From: Veillonella sp.
GTDB lineage: Bacteria > Bacillota > Negativicutes > Veillonellales > Veillonellaceae
Assembly: GCF_041333735.1 (NCBI RefSeq)
Contig: NZ_JBGKFB010000001.1
Span: 1,109,001 to 1,173,000, forward strand
Direction of reading: 5' to 3'
Length of the DNA: 64,000 nt
Shown: positions 17,517 through 26,174 of the stretch, one piece after another
Numbering within the stretch: position 1 is the first letter of the stretch
Layout of the letters: the number at the start of each line of letters is the position of its first letter
Translations under genes and position numbers: made by a program
The notes under the pieces: model-generated
Told to the model about the DNA's origin: nothing
The model's database searches: none
What the model saw: only the letters and a program-made list of their open reading frames with translations

Positions 17517-18272
17517 TTGAAATTAATTTCTTGGAATGTAAACGGCCTTCGTGCGGCTGTAACAAAAGGATTTATGGAATCCTTTAACGAACTGGATGCA
17601 GATATTTTCTGTTTACAAGAAACAAAATTGCAACCTGATCAAATTTCTTTGGAATTGCCAGGTTATGAGCAATATTGGAATAGTGCTGTGAAAAAAGGCT
17701 ATAGTGGTACGGCTGTATTCACACGCATTAAACCGTTATCCGTAACTAATGGTATTGGCATTGAAGAACACGATCAAGAGGGCCGTGTTATTACTGCTGA
17801 ATATGACAATTTCTATTTAGTATGCTGCTATACACCAAATAGCCAACGTGAATTGGCTCGTCTTGAGTACCGCATGACTTGGGAAGATGCATTCCGTAAC
17901 TATTTGCTAGAATTAGATAAGAAAAAACCAGTTATTCTTTGTGGTGACCTTAACGTGGCTCACCAAGAAATCGACCTTAAAAATCCTAAGACGAACCGTA
18001 AAAATGCAGGCTTCTCCGACGAAGAGCGTGCAAAAATGACCGAACTGTTAGGTGCTGGTTTTACAGATACATTCCGTCACCTCTATCCAGATGCAATTGA
18101 GGAATATAGCTGGTGGTCCTACATGGGCAAGGCTCGTGAACGAAATACGGGATGGAGAATTGACTATTTCATCACCTCTAAACGTCTTGACGACAAAATT
18201 CAAGAAGCTAAAATTCACCAACAAATCTTTGGCTCTGATCACTGCCCAGTAGAATTAGATATCGATTTATAA
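17517..18272 (+). CDS. xth: Exodeoxyribonuclease III / AP endonuclease
   Basis: A 251-residue enzyme of the exonuclease III class: cleaves DNA at abasic sites and degrades 3' ends in base-excision repair. Motifs are the N-terminal SWNVNGLRA, metal-binding Glu in CLQETKLQ, CGDLNVAH, YSWWSYMG...NTGWRIDYF and the catalytic SDHCPV near the C-terminus. Translation starts at TTG 17517 behind AAGGAG; the sequence there (MKLISWNVNG) is the normal family N-terminus. It stands alone, with a hairpin (ACAGCCTCATC/GATGGGGCTGT) just downstream. Confidence 0.95.
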   Translation: MKLISWNVNGLRAAVTKGFMESFNELDADIFCLQETKLQPDQISLELPGYEQYWNSAVKKGYSGTAVFTRIKPLSVTNGIGIEEHDQEGRVITAEYDNFYLVCCYTPNSQRELARLEYRMTWEDAFRNYLLELDKKKPVILCGDLNVAHQEIDLKNPKTNRKNAGFSDEERAKMTELLGAGFTDTFRHLYPDAIEEYSWWSYMGKARERNTGWRIDYFITSKRLDDKIQEAKIHQQIFGSDHCPVELDIDL

Positions 18273-18340
18273 TATATTGAAAGTATAATCTACAGCCTCA
18301 TCTTAGGATGGGGCTGTTGTAATAGGTGAAAGGAGACCTT

Positions 18341-19030
18341 ATGGCACAAAAACAAAAGGCTGTTGTCTTATTCAGCGGTGGTGTAGATAGTACTACATGT
18401 TTAGCGCTAGCTATTGAAAGATTTGGCAAAGACAATGTAGTGCCGTTATCCATTCAATATGGTCAAAAACATAGTAAAGAACTAGAGGCTGCTGCATCTA
18501 TTCTCGCTTATTATGGAATTGAAGGTAAAACGATGGATGTCACTAAATTGTTTGCCTTCAGCAATTGCTCTTTATTGACCCAATCCACAGAGGCAATACC
18601 TCAAGGTTCATACAAGGAACAACAAGAAACAGAAGGAGAAGGTACGGTTAGTACCTATGTGCCATTTAGAAATGGTCTATTCCTATCTGCGGCGGCTTCC
18701 TTAGCCTTATCTCTAGACTGTGGCTATATCTACTATGGTGCCCATAGCGATGATGCGGCTGGCAATGCATACCCAGACTGTACTGAACACTTCTACAAAT
18801 CTATGGGTGACGCTATCTTTGAAGGATCTGGGAAAGAATGCTCCCTAGAAGCACCATTCATTAACCACAACAAAGCAGACGTCGTAAAAGAAGGACTACG
18901 CCTTGGCGTACCATACCACCTAACCTGGTCCTGCTACGAAGGCGGCGACAAACCATGCGGACACTGTGGCACCTGCATCGACAGAGCCGAAGCATTCCGC
19001 GCAAACGGCGTCGAAGACCCGGCTCTATAA
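18341..19030 (+). CDS. queC: 7-cyano-7-deazaguanine (preQ0) synthase
   Basis: 229 residues. It converts 7-carboxy-7-deazaguanine to preQ0 in queuosine biosynthesis, using ATP and ammonia. The N-terminal PP-loop is FSGGVDSTTC, and the C-terminal zinc site is SCYEGGDKPCGHCGTC. ATG 18341 (MAQKQK) sits behind AAAGGAG; an in-frame GTG 15 nt upstream has no site. queD, queE and queF are not adjacent. A preQ1 riboswitch and the transporter gene queT lie about 0.5 kb downstream, so this small area combines synthesis and salvage of the same precursor. Codon use towards the 3' end becomes noticeably C-rich. Confidence 0.95.
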   Translation: MAQKQKAVVLFSGGVDSTTCLALAIERFGKDNVVPLSIQYGQKHSKELEAAASILAYYGIEGKTMDVTKLFAFSNCSLLTQSTEAIPQGSYKEQQETEGEGTVSTYVPFRNGLFLSAAASLALSLDCGYIYYGAHSDDAAGNAYPDCTEHFYKSMGDAIFEGSGKECSLEAPFINHNKADVVKEGLRLGVPYHLTWSCYEGGDKPCGHCGTCIDRAEAFRANGVEDPAL

Positions 19031-19500
19031 CACTCGACTCTATAACACCTATAAACTGGCTTAGACAAGTAGTCGCCTTTTAGGCGGCTACTTTACATAT
19101 ATTCTAATAGAGTAGCAGGTATATGTGCTTCAAGGCGGACTTATACGTCACTAACTCACCTCAACTGGCTTAGGCTAGTTGCGGCGCTTTGATGCGTAAT
19201 ATATTTTATATTATTTATCATGTGGAGGAGGCTGAGTTAAAGCGGCCTTTTATGTCACTATGTATCTGTAATGTTGATTTGTTAAATTCGCAGTGGAAGA
19301 AAATACCTTTTCAAAGAGCGACTTTGGCAGGTCGAGGCCCTAGGCCGATGACCGGTTCGCCAGTGGAGCGATGAGGAAAGGTATTTTCTGACACCCCGTC
19401 CTTGCCAACAACACAACAATAGTCGTTACTGTAACAAGCCGCTTTAATCTTTCCATAACTTGTGAATATCGAAAATATATGATATTATAAGGGCACAACT
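19031..19500. repeat. Gene-free repeat-rich spacer with large hairpin
   Basis: No credible gene is present; the only open frame (19189-19374) has no family character. AACTGGCTTAG occurs at 19054 and again at 19163, each followed by a G/C-rich hairpin-like stretch. A second pair, AGGCGGACTTATACGTCACTA (about 19133) and AAGCGGCCTTTTATGTCACTA (about 19239), is also directly repeated. From 19298 to 19389, arms AGAAAATACCTTTTC and GGAAAGGTATTTTCT (14 of 15 pair) enclose a GC-rich core. It looks like a decayed or miniature mobile repeat. Confidence 0.5.
19069..19094 (+). terminator. Hairpin after queC, possible terminator
   Basis: GTAGTCGCC/GGCGGCTAC stem (one G-U pair) with a TTTTA loop and only three T's after it. 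A weak or degraded terminator. Confidence 0.55.
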
Positions 19501-19506
19501 AAATAA

Positions 19507-19545
19507 GACAGTTTGAAACCATCCTGTCTCTAAACAAAACTACGG
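19507..19545 (+). ncRNA. preQ1-I riboswitch
   Basis: P1 is GACAG/CTGTC; the 12-nt loop contains AACC; the A-rich tail TCTAAACAAAACTACGG ends in GG, which can pair with the loop CC to form the class I pseudoknot. The layout matches the short Bacillus/Thermoanaerobacter preQ1-I aptamers. A terminator (19564-19592) and queT follow directly. CAAAACTAC (19535-19543) is complementary to GTAGTTTTG (19570-19578), giving an antiterminator when ligand is absent. Confidence 0.85.
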
Positions 19546-19563
19546 AAATTCATAAGCATTTTT

Positions 19564-19592
19564 AGCATGGTAGTTTTGCCATGCTTTTTTTT
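19564..19592 (+). terminator. preQ1 riboswitch terminator
   Basis: AGCATGG/CCATGCT stem with loop TAGTTTTG and a seven-T run ahead of queT. The loop and stem edge would be captured by the antiterminator strand in the riboswitch tail. Confidence 0.88.
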
Positions 19593-19611
19593 ATTTGAGG
19601 AGGTGAGTGTT

Positions 19612-20103
19612 ATGATTACTACACGTAAATTGACTATTTCTGCCATGGTTGTGGCATTGTACATCGTTGTACTCTATTTAACGCAAAGCGTTTCCTTCGG
19701 GGCGTATCAAATTCGTATAGCAACATCATTATATGCACTTGCTTATGCCTTTCCGTTCTTGGTGATTCCCATGGGGATTGGCAACCTCATTTCTAACTTC
19801 TTATTCGGGGGCCTCGGTATCCTCGACATGGTAGGTGGCTTTGGCGTTGGTATCTTAACAACAGGTATCATCGTTTGCATGCGCAAGATGGGCCTCAGTG
19901 CTTGGTGGGCAATTTTGCCAATCATCTTTGTGCCAGCCCTATGTGTACCATTATGGCTCAGCCCATTACTAGGCCTTCCATACTGGCCATTGGTATTGAA
20001 TCTCATCGTAGGTCAAACAATTCCAGCCGTTCTTGGTTCTGTTTTAGTGAAAGCTTTGATCAGCCGTCCTAGCATGGCTGCTTTGTTAGGTGCTTTCAAA
20101 TAA
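19612..20103 (+). CDS. queT: Queuosine precursor ECF transporter S component
   Basis: A 163-residue membrane protein with about five hydrophobic helices, of the QueT (DUF988) family. It is the substrate-binding S component of an energy-coupling-factor transporter that takes up a queuosine precursor such as preQ1. Typical pieces are TRKLTISAMVVALYIVVLY near the N-terminus, GAYQIRIATSLYALAYAFPFLV and IGNLISNFLFGGLG. ATG 19612 follows GGAGGTGA; the frame extends upstream into the terminator but without a ribosome binding site. The preQ1 riboswitch in front supports the substrate. The shared EcfA/A'/T module is not in the window. Confidence 0.92.
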   Translation: MITTRKLTISAMVVALYIVVLYLTQSVSFGAYQIRIATSLYALAYAFPFLVIPMGIGNLISNFLFGGLGILDMVGGFGVGILTTGIIVCMRKMGLSAWWAILPIIFVPALCVPLWLSPLLGLPYWPLVLNLIVGQTIPAVLGSVLVKALISRPSMAALLGAFK

Positions 20104-20121
20104 AAAGATTTATAGTCAAAC

Positions 20122-20159
20122 AAAAAGGCGTAAGCTCGATATGAGCTTACGCCTTTTTT
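20122..20159. terminator. Bidirectional terminator queT / gdh
   Basis: AAAAAGGCGTAAGCTC pairs with GAGCTTACGCCTTTTT between two convergent genes. Confidence 0.92.
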
Positions 20160-20187
20160 ATGGCTAATGTTATGGAGGTTGAAGGGA

Positions 20188-21444
20188 TTAGCAGTTATAA
20201 CCGCGCCATTTAGTTTCTACTACGAGGCGTTCAAGGGCAACCATGTACGCTGCTTGACGAGGTGGTACATTGTATTTATGTTGCATTTCCCAAACTGCTT
20301 CAAAGCTATTTTGCATATTCTTAGTTAACCGTTCATTAACTTCTTCTTCAGTCCAGTAGAAGCTTGCTTTGTTTTGTACCCATTCATAGTAAGATACAAC
20401 TACACCGCCGCCGTTCGCAAGAACGTCAGGGATGATGTCGATACCTTTTTCATAGAAGTATTTATCTGCATCATTAGTAGTAGGGCCGTTAGCACCTTCC
20501 AAGATAATTTTAGCTTGGATATTTTCCATGTTGTCTTTGTTCAATTGGTTTTCAAGAGCTGCCATGTACAATACATCAACTGGTTGAGCCAATAATTCTT
20601 GGGCACCAATTGTAGTCATGCCTGGTTCGCTGTAACCTTCAAGGGAACGACCATGAGAGTTAGCATATTCGTATGCTTTTTCCACATCAAGACCGTTAGG
20701 GTTGTAGATGTTAACGCTTACATCGCCAATAGCAACAACTTTAGCGCCTGCTTGTGCAATGAGACGAGCACCTACGGAACCTACGTTACCGAAGCCTTGA
20801 ACTGCTACAGTAAGGTTTTTGATATCTAAGTTTTTCTTAGCGAGATAGCTTTGCAATGCGATGAGACAGCCGCGGCCAGTCGCTTCGTTACGACCTAAGG
20901 AACCGCCTACTTCGATAGGTTTACCAGTAACGATACCAGGGCTCCATTCACCTTTTAATGTGCTGTATTCGTCAGCGATCCAGCTCATGATTTGAGAGTT
21001 TGTATTTACGTCTGGAGCTGGAACGTCAGTATTAACACCAATGATTGGCGCAATACGACGTACAAAGTTACGAGTTAAGCGTTCTAATTCGCGAGGATTC
21101 AAAGTTTTAGGATCAACTTTGATACCGCCTTTACCACCGCCGTAAGGGATGTTAGCAATAGCATTTTTAATAGTCATCCAAGCAGCCAATGCACGAACTT
21201 CGTTTTCATCGGAGTCTGGATGGAAGCGGAGACCGCCTTTAGCACTACCACGCAATGTGGAGTGTTGGCAACGATAGCCTTCGTATACGCGAACTTCACC
21301 ATTATCTAGTTGAAGTGGTACAGCTACTTTTAGTTCCCGTTCAGGATGGCGTAATACTTCGTATTCACTACGAGTATAGCCGAGCTTTTCGGCTGCTACA
21401 TCTAACGTATTTAGCATGTTTTCATAAGGATTATAACCGCTCAT
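20188..21444 (-). CDS. gdhA: Glutamate dehydrogenase
   Basis: A 418-residue Glu/Leu/Phe/Val dehydrogenase that interconverts glutamate and 2-oxoglutarate plus ammonia. The N-terminal domain has the substrate-binding KGGLRFHP and the catalytic-lysine segment PYGGGKGGIKVDP. The C-terminal Rossmann domain shows GFGNVG, and an Asp near the end of the second strand (AIGDVSVNIY) hints at NAD preference. The length fits hexameric catabolic enzymes. The start is preceded by AGGAGG on the minus strand. It is monocistronic; the next gene on the same strand is an alanine symporter, consistent with amino acid use. Gene symbol by function; gudB/rocG naming is equally possible. Confidence 0.93.
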   Translation of the reverse strand: MSGYNPYENMLNTLDVAAEKLGYTRSEYEVLRHPERELKVAVPLQLDNGEVRVYEGYRCQHSTLRGSAKGGLRFHPDSDENEVRALAAWMTIKNAIANIPYGGGKGGIKVDPKTLNPRELERLTRNFVRRIAPIIGVNTDVPAPDVNTNSQIMSWIADEYSTLKGEWSPGIVTGKPIEVGGSLGRNEATGRGCLIALQSYLAKKNLDIKNLTVAVQGFGNVGSVGARLIAQAGAKVVAIGDVSVNIYNPNGLDVEKAYEYANSHGRSLEGYSEPGMTTIGAQELLAQPVDVLYMAALENQLNKDNMENIQAKIILEGANGPTTNDADKYFYEKGIDIIPDVLANGGGVVVSYYEWVQNKASFYWTEEEVNERLTKNMQNSFEAVWEMQHKYNVPPRQAAYMVALERLVVETKWRGYNC

Positions 21445-21667
21445 AATAATGACCTCCTGTATATAAGATTAAATGAAGTCTTGCTAATTTTACACATACT
21501 GAAGTATTCGACATTGTATACAGAATACCCTTTCTAATTTTATAAATATATTCTATAGTTTTTAATGTTCAAAAAGTGTATAGAATATAGATGTTTACTG
21601 TGATAATAGTCACTCGAAGAGTTAGATATAAATTGTAGTTTTTACAGTATAAATGGATACTTTTACA

Positions 21668-21709
21668 AAAAATAAAAAGAGACCGGTGAAAGATACTTTC
21701 ACCGGTCTC
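21668..21709 (-). terminator. Terminator of alanine symporter gene
   Basis: GAGACCGGTGAAAG/CTTTCACCGGTCTC with loop ATA. On the minus strand it is followed by a T-rich tract. Confidence 0.9.
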
Positions 21710-21724
21710 ATAAGAGAATATATT

Positions 21725-23185
21725 TTATTTTTCCACTGTATCTTCCACTGGAGTAGGAGGTACAGAAGAGTCTGTAGTTTGACCGTCACCCCACCATACG
21801 ATACCGTATGTATGATTAAGAACAGAACGGTTAAATACAGGTGTTTCGATGCCTGCCTTGCGTTGTTTAATATAGTCTTCAAGAGCAAGACCTGCAGTAC
21901 GACCCATACGTACGATGGAACTAATATTAGTTAATACTAAGAAAGCCATGAATAAATCGGCTAAATTCCATACTAAATCAAGGGAGGCAATAGAGCCTAC
22001 GAATGTCATGATAATTACACCGATACGGAACAAATGAAGATAGAATCTCTTATCTGTTAAGTGGCTGATATTAATTTCACCGTAGTAATAGTTACCAATT
22101 AAGGAACTGAAGGAGAACATTACGATAAAGATTGCTACCGCTGTAGGTGCCCAAGAACCGAGTTGTTGTTCAAGGTTATGTTGCACTAGAGCTACACCAG
22201 TTAAGCCTGTTGTGCTATAGTCGCCAACGACGAGTACGATGAAAGCAGAAGCGGTACAAATGATAAATGTATCAAGGAATACGCCGAATGCTTGTACAAG
22301 ACCTTGTTCAACAGGGTGGTTAACAGCTGCTGTAGCCGCTGCATTAGGTACAGAACCTTCACCAGCTTCGTTAGAGAATAGACCGCGTTTAATACCATTC
22401 ATTACAGTGGCGCCTAGCAAGCCACCGCCTGCTGCTACAGGTTCAAAAGCGGAAGAGAAAATAGTGTAGATTACATGTGGGAATTGAGTAATATTCATAA
22501 TTACTACGAATAATGCAGTAGCGATGTATAGAACCGCCATGATTGGAACGATGATTTCAGATGCTTTAGCAACGCGGCTAATGCCACCGAAAATGATAAT
22601 GCCAAGAAGAATTGCTACTACAGCGCCAGTATAGGATACATCGAAGTTGAATACTTGGAGAGATGCAGCCAATGTGTTAGCTTGTACAGAGTTGTAAATC
22701 CAACCATATGTAATACTAATTAAAATGGCGAACAAAACAGATAATGCTTTGTTGTTTAAACCATAGCGAATGTAGTAAGCTGGACCACCGTAAAAGCCAC
22801 CTTTAGCAACAGGTTCCTTGTAGATTTGCGCCAATGTAGATTCGATAAAACCTGTAGCAGCACCGATGAGTGCAATAACCCACATCCAGAAGACCGCACC
22901 AGGACCGCCGAGAACAACGGCAATGGCGATACCTGCGATGTTACCAACCCCAACACGGGATGCGGTACTAACACAGAATGCTTGGAATGAGGACACGTGA
23001 TTTTTTTCAGTAGAACTACCAGCACCACTGATTACAAGACGAATCATTTCTTTGATCATCCGAATTTGTACAAAATTCGTTGTCATCGTAAAGAAGAGAC
23101 CTGCGCCGATGAGGATAAAGATGATGAAATAGCTCCATAAATAGCCATTTATGGTGGATATAGCATCGTTGAGCATTGCTTCCAT
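21725..23185 (-). CDS. Sodium:alanine symporter family protein (AGCS)
   Basis: A 486-residue inner-membrane carrier with about 11 helices, taking up alanine or glycine with Na+. Family signatures are GVGNIAGIAIAVVLGGPGAVFWMW and GLFSNEAGEGSVPNAAATA, the latter being the AGCS consensus. The N-terminus (TINGYLWSYFIIFILIGAGLFFT) is typical. A ribosome binding site AAAGGGG precedes the ATG. The C-terminal tail is acidic and soluble. It lies between the gdh and GntR genes on the same strand, but a terminator separates it from each. Confidence 0.92.
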   Translation of the reverse strand: MEAMLNDAISTINGYLWSYFIIFILIGAGLFFTMTTNFVQIRMIKEMIRLVISGAGSSTEKNHVSSFQAFCVSTASRVGVGNIAGIAIAVVLGGPGAVFWMWVIALIGAATGFIESTLAQIYKEPVAKGGFYGGPAYYIRYGLNNKALSVLFAILISITYGWIYNSVQANTLAASLQVFNFDVSYTGAVVAILLGIIIFGGISRVAKASEIIVPIMAVLYIATALFVVIMNITQFPHVIYTIFSSAFEPVAAGGGLLGATVMNGIKRGLFSNEAGEGSVPNAAATAAVNHPVEQGLVQAFGVFLDTFIICTASAFIVLVVGDYSTTGLTGVALVQHNLEQQLGSWAPTAVAIFIVMFSFSSLIGNYYYGEINISHLTDKRFYLHLFRIGVIIMTFVGSIASLDLVWNLADLFMAFLVLTNISSIVRMGRTAGLALEDYIKQRKAGIETPVFNRSVLNHTYGIVWWGDGQTTDSSVPPTPVEDTVEK

Positions 23186-23261
23186 AAAAAAGCCCCTTTC
23201 ATATAAAATAATTCTATATAGTTATTGATGTTATTGTATCAATTTCTATAGAGTCTGTAAA

Positions 23262-23290
23262 ATAAAAATCCCTCACAAACGTGAGAGATT
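23262..23290 (-). terminator. Terminator of GntR-family gene
   Basis: On the minus strand AATCTCTCAC/GTGAGGGATT with loop GTTT, followed by a T-rich run. Confidence 0.82.
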
Positions 23291-23330
23291 TGTTAGTCAT
23301 TTATTGTTCTATTATAGGTAAGGAGATTCC

Positions 23331-24023
23331 TTATGCCTTGATAAACTCTTGAGATTCTTCCATACCTTTTAATAAGGTCTGTTCAGAGTGTTCCATGTGA
23401 ATCTGAGCCAATTTACGAGCTTGTGTTGCGTTATGAGAGGCGATAGCTTCTACGAGTTGGCGATGTTCTTCCCATGTCTTTCTAAGACGACCCGGTTGAT
23501 TCATGGAGAAGCTACGGAAACGGTAAGTTTGCTCGCGCAAGTTGTGCACGATGTCTGCAAGTCGTTCGTTACGAGAGGCACGGTATAATACTTCGTGGAA
23601 TTCTACGTCTGCTGCTACGACGGATTCCATGTCCTTGTTTTCCATATGATCGCCAATCTCTACGAGCATTCGTTCTAATGTTTCGATTTCTTCTGCAGTG
23701 ATACGTTCTGCTGCAAGGCCTGCTGCGAGTTCTTCGAGGGCAGACCGAATTTCGAATACTTGAGTAATATCCTTTAACGATATATTGGCTACGTATGTGC
23801 CACGGCGAGGAACCATAACAACAAAGCCTTCGAGCTCAAGCTTACGAATGGCTTCGCGAATTGGTGTGCGGCTCACACCGAGTTCTTCAGCTAGAGGAAT
23901 TTCCATAAGGCGTTCGCCTGGTTTTAACACGCCGTCTTGAATGGCTTGACGTAATGTTTCACTTACGACTTCGCGTAGAGGTTTATACGCATCGAGGCGT
24001 ATTGGTTGTAACCGTTTTGTCAT
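23331..24023 (-). CDS. GntR/FadR-family transcriptional regulator
   Basis: A 230-residue repressor type. The N-terminal winged helix (residues about 8-75) includes PGERLMEIPLAEELGVSRTP and IREAIRKLELEGFVVMVPRR; the all-helical C-terminal FCD ligand domain has the metal/ligand histidines seen as EFHEVLYRAS and HNATQARKLAQIHMEHS. The start ATG 24023 follows AGGAGG and overlaps the stop of ispE (ATGA), so translation is coupled. An upstream in-frame ATG would extend into ispE. The target and effector are unknown; the neighbouring alanine symporter is a candidate target only by position. Confidence 0.88.
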   Translation of the reverse strand: MTKRLQPIRLDAYKPLREVVSETLRQAIQDGVLKPGERLMEIPLAEELGVSRTPIREAIRKLELEGFVVMVPRRGTYVANISLKDITQVFEIRSALEELAAGLAAERITAEEIETLERMLVEIGDHMENKDMESVVAADVEFHEVLYRASRNERLADIVHNLREQTYRFRSFSMNQPGRLRKTWEEHRQLVEAIASHNATQARKLAQIHMEHSEQTLLKGMEESQEFIKA

Positions 24024-24916
24024 GGTAAGTCCTCCTGTGTACATGTTTTTGTAATAAGAGATAGCCAATCATGGCCTGCTGCTTTGATTTCTTCTTGTAG
24101 TTGTAATGCTTCCATTGGTTTATCCAGCAATACCACCATAGTAGGACCACTACCAGTCATGATGGTTGGATAGCCGCGGCTAGTGAAGAATTCTTTACAA
24201 ATGACAAGTTCTTCGTGGTCAGGGAAGAGTAGTTCTTCAAATGTATTAGCACTAGCAAGGAATGCTGATTTTAAGTCATTGTTTTCTAGGTGTCGTTGGA
24301 CTGTATCGATGGTTTGTTTTGTTGCTACGGACTTGCCTGTGAAGCGACCATAAGCAGCTGCAGTTGATACAGAAACCTTTGGCTTTACTAGCAATAGCCA
24401 ATGTGGCGCAGGAGATTTTCCGTACGTTAATATTTCGCCACGACCTGTGCCACGTGCTGTACCGCCTTGTAATAGAAATGGCACATCAGAGCCAAGAGTA
24501 GAGCCTATTTTTAATAGCTCCTCTTGAGTAAGGCGCAAGTCCCAGAATCGATTGAGACCTACTAACATAGCAGCCGCATCAGCACTCCCACCGCCAAGAC
24601 CGGCTTGAATAGGTACCCGTTTTAATAGGTGAATGGCAGCTCCCGCTTTGCAACCGGTATAAGCTTGTATTGCCCGTAATGCTTTGAGGGCAAGATTTTC
24701 TTCACCGTAAGTAACTAATTTTTGCATATACTCAGGTAATTCTGGAGCGCCACCGGAGAAAACTACGGAATGATGCTTCGCAAAATAAATGGAGTCGCTA
24801 AGGCGAATGGATTGGAAGATAGAGTCGATATCGTGATATCCGTCTTCACGCTTGCCCGTAATGGCAAGTCCAATATTGATTTTACTGCAACCGAGTTGCT
24901 CAAAACTTTTACTCAT
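24020..24916 (-). CDS. ispE: 4-diphosphocytidyl-2-C-methyl-D-erythritol kinase
   Basis: A 298-residue GHMP-family kinase of the MEP isoprenoid pathway, phosphorylating CDP-methylerythritol. Markers are the N-terminal KINIGLAITGKREDGYHDI, the ATP-binding glycine loop VPIQAGLGGGSADAAAML and the C-terminal GSGPTMVVLL. It is first in a two-gene unit with the GntR regulator, overlapping it by 4 nt. It starts about 200 bp from the divergent yitT-like gene. Confidence 0.95.
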   Translation of the reverse strand: MSKSFEQLGCSKINIGLAITGKREDGYHDIDSIFQSIRLSDSIYFAKHHSVVFSGGAPELPEYMQKLVTYGEENLALKALRAIQAYTGCKAGAAIHLLKRVPIQAGLGGGSADAAAMLVGLNRFWDLRLTQEELLKIGSTLGSDVPFLLQGGTARGTGRGEILTYGKSPAPHWLLLVKPKVSVSTAAAYGRFTGKSVATKQTIDTVQRHLENNDLKSAFLASANTFEELLFPDHEELVICKEFFTSRGYPTIMTGSGPTMVVLLDKPMEALQLQEEIKAAGHDWLSLITKTCTQEDLP

Positions 24917-25121
24917 GATAGCCTCGTTTGTAACATACAGAATATATGCAATTTATATGTTTATTTTATACTCTTATAAAGTGATTGAAAATAACCATTA
25001 AGTGGTTTATGATGAATTTGTATACGCATATTGTTTTATTACTAAATGTATTGTAAATAGCGTATGTTTTAGTTAGTTCATTATAGAATATTTATAGTGA
25101 AATGGCAATTTGGAGGAAGCT

Positions 25122-26051
25122 ATGTTCGCTAAGTATAGAAGTGTTATCTATGAAAGCCTTATGGTCATTCTTGGATGTGCCATATTTGGTGCCGGCCTTG
25201 ATGCCTTTGTATTGCCACACAAATTGGTGAGTACTGGTATTAGTGGGGTAGGCTTGATTTTGTATTATTTAACGGGCTTATCTGTTGGTTCTTGGAATAT
25301 GATTTTAAATATTCCTATATTCTGGGCTGCTTGGAAGTGGCTGGGCACCCGTGTTGTTATCAAAACCTTGTATGGCACATTGATGCTGTCTTGGATGGTT
25401 GATTTATTTAACTTCTTGCAATATGACATGATTATTAAGGATCCTTTGTTGAGTTCCATGATGGCTGGTATTACTACTGGTGTAGGTCTTGGCATTGTAT
25501 ACCGCGTAGGCGGTAACACAGGTGGGCTTGATCCTATTGCACTCATTGTACGCAAATATTATGGACTTCAAATGGGGTCCATTAATAGTGCCATAAACTG
25601 TGCTATCCTTGTTGCTGCAATTGGTGTTGTTGGCCTTGAAGCCGTAGCGGTCACACTTATTAGTGTCTATGTGTATACCATCATTACGAATAAGGTGGTT
25701 ATCGGCTTTAATCAGCGGAAGGTTGCTTTCATCATTACCTATCGTACTGATGAGGTCTGTGAATGCATCATCAATAAGGTTGGTCGTGGCGCAACTATCA
25801 TTAATGGCATTGGTGCTTATACGCGGACGCCGAAGCAAATCGTTATGGTAGCCGTTAATCTCTTGCAAGTAAATAAATTAAAAGAGGTTATTCAAGAGGC
25901 GGATCCAAATGTGTTCATCTTAATAACTGATGCGCAAGAGGTCATTGGGCAAGGCTTTACACAACCGATTATCCCTACTGAAGTGTGTGAACAGTTAAAA
26001 GATAAGAGTACCACACAAGAGGATAATACACAGACTATACATAATCGCTAA
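25122..26051 (+). CDS. YitT-family membrane protein (DUF161/DUF2179)
   Basis: A 309-residue membrane protein with an N-terminal block of five or six helices carrying the family traits GAGLDAFVLPHKLVSTGISG and GLGIVYRVGGNTGGLDPIA, then a soluble C-terminal DUF2179 domain (about residues 210-285). The latter includes VCECIINKVGRGATIINGIG and TPKQIVMVAVNLLQ. The biochemical role of the family is unsettled. ATG 25122 is preferred, as GGAGG precedes it; the in-frame TTG 12 nt upstream overlaps that site. The final about 20 residues are polar and variable. Confidence 0.85.
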   Translation: MFAKYRSVIYESLMVILGCAIFGAGLDAFVLPHKLVSTGISGVGLILYYLTGLSVGSWNMILNIPIFWAAWKWLGTRVVIKTLYGTLMLSWMVDLFNFLQYDMIIKDPLLSSMMAGITTGVGLGIVYRVGGNTGGLDPIALIVRKYYGLQMGSINSAINCAILVAAIGVVGLEAVAVTLISVYVYTIITNKVVIGFNQRKVAFIITYRTDEVCECIINKVGRGATIINGIGAYTRTPKQIVMVAVNLLQVNKLKEVIQEADPNVFILITDAQEVIGQGFTQPIIPTEVCEQLKDKSTTQEDNTQTIHNR

Positions 26052-26174
26052 GTAAAGCAAAATGTAAAATCAGAAAAGTAAAATTCAAAATGTAAGCATT
26101 AGTCATCTCATATTAATTATGTGTAAATATAATATTTTATGAATGACATATACATTTGAGATTAGGAGGTTCCT

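Noticed and set aside
19189..19374. 61-codon open frame in the queC-queT gap
   Set aside because: No family character, rare-looking composition, and it runs through the repeat and hairpin sequence; more likely chance.
23331..24023. GntR regulator as regulator of the isoprenoid gene ispE
   Set aside because: The overlap only shows co-translation; FCD-type GntR proteins normally sense small organic acids, and nothing links it to isoprenoids.
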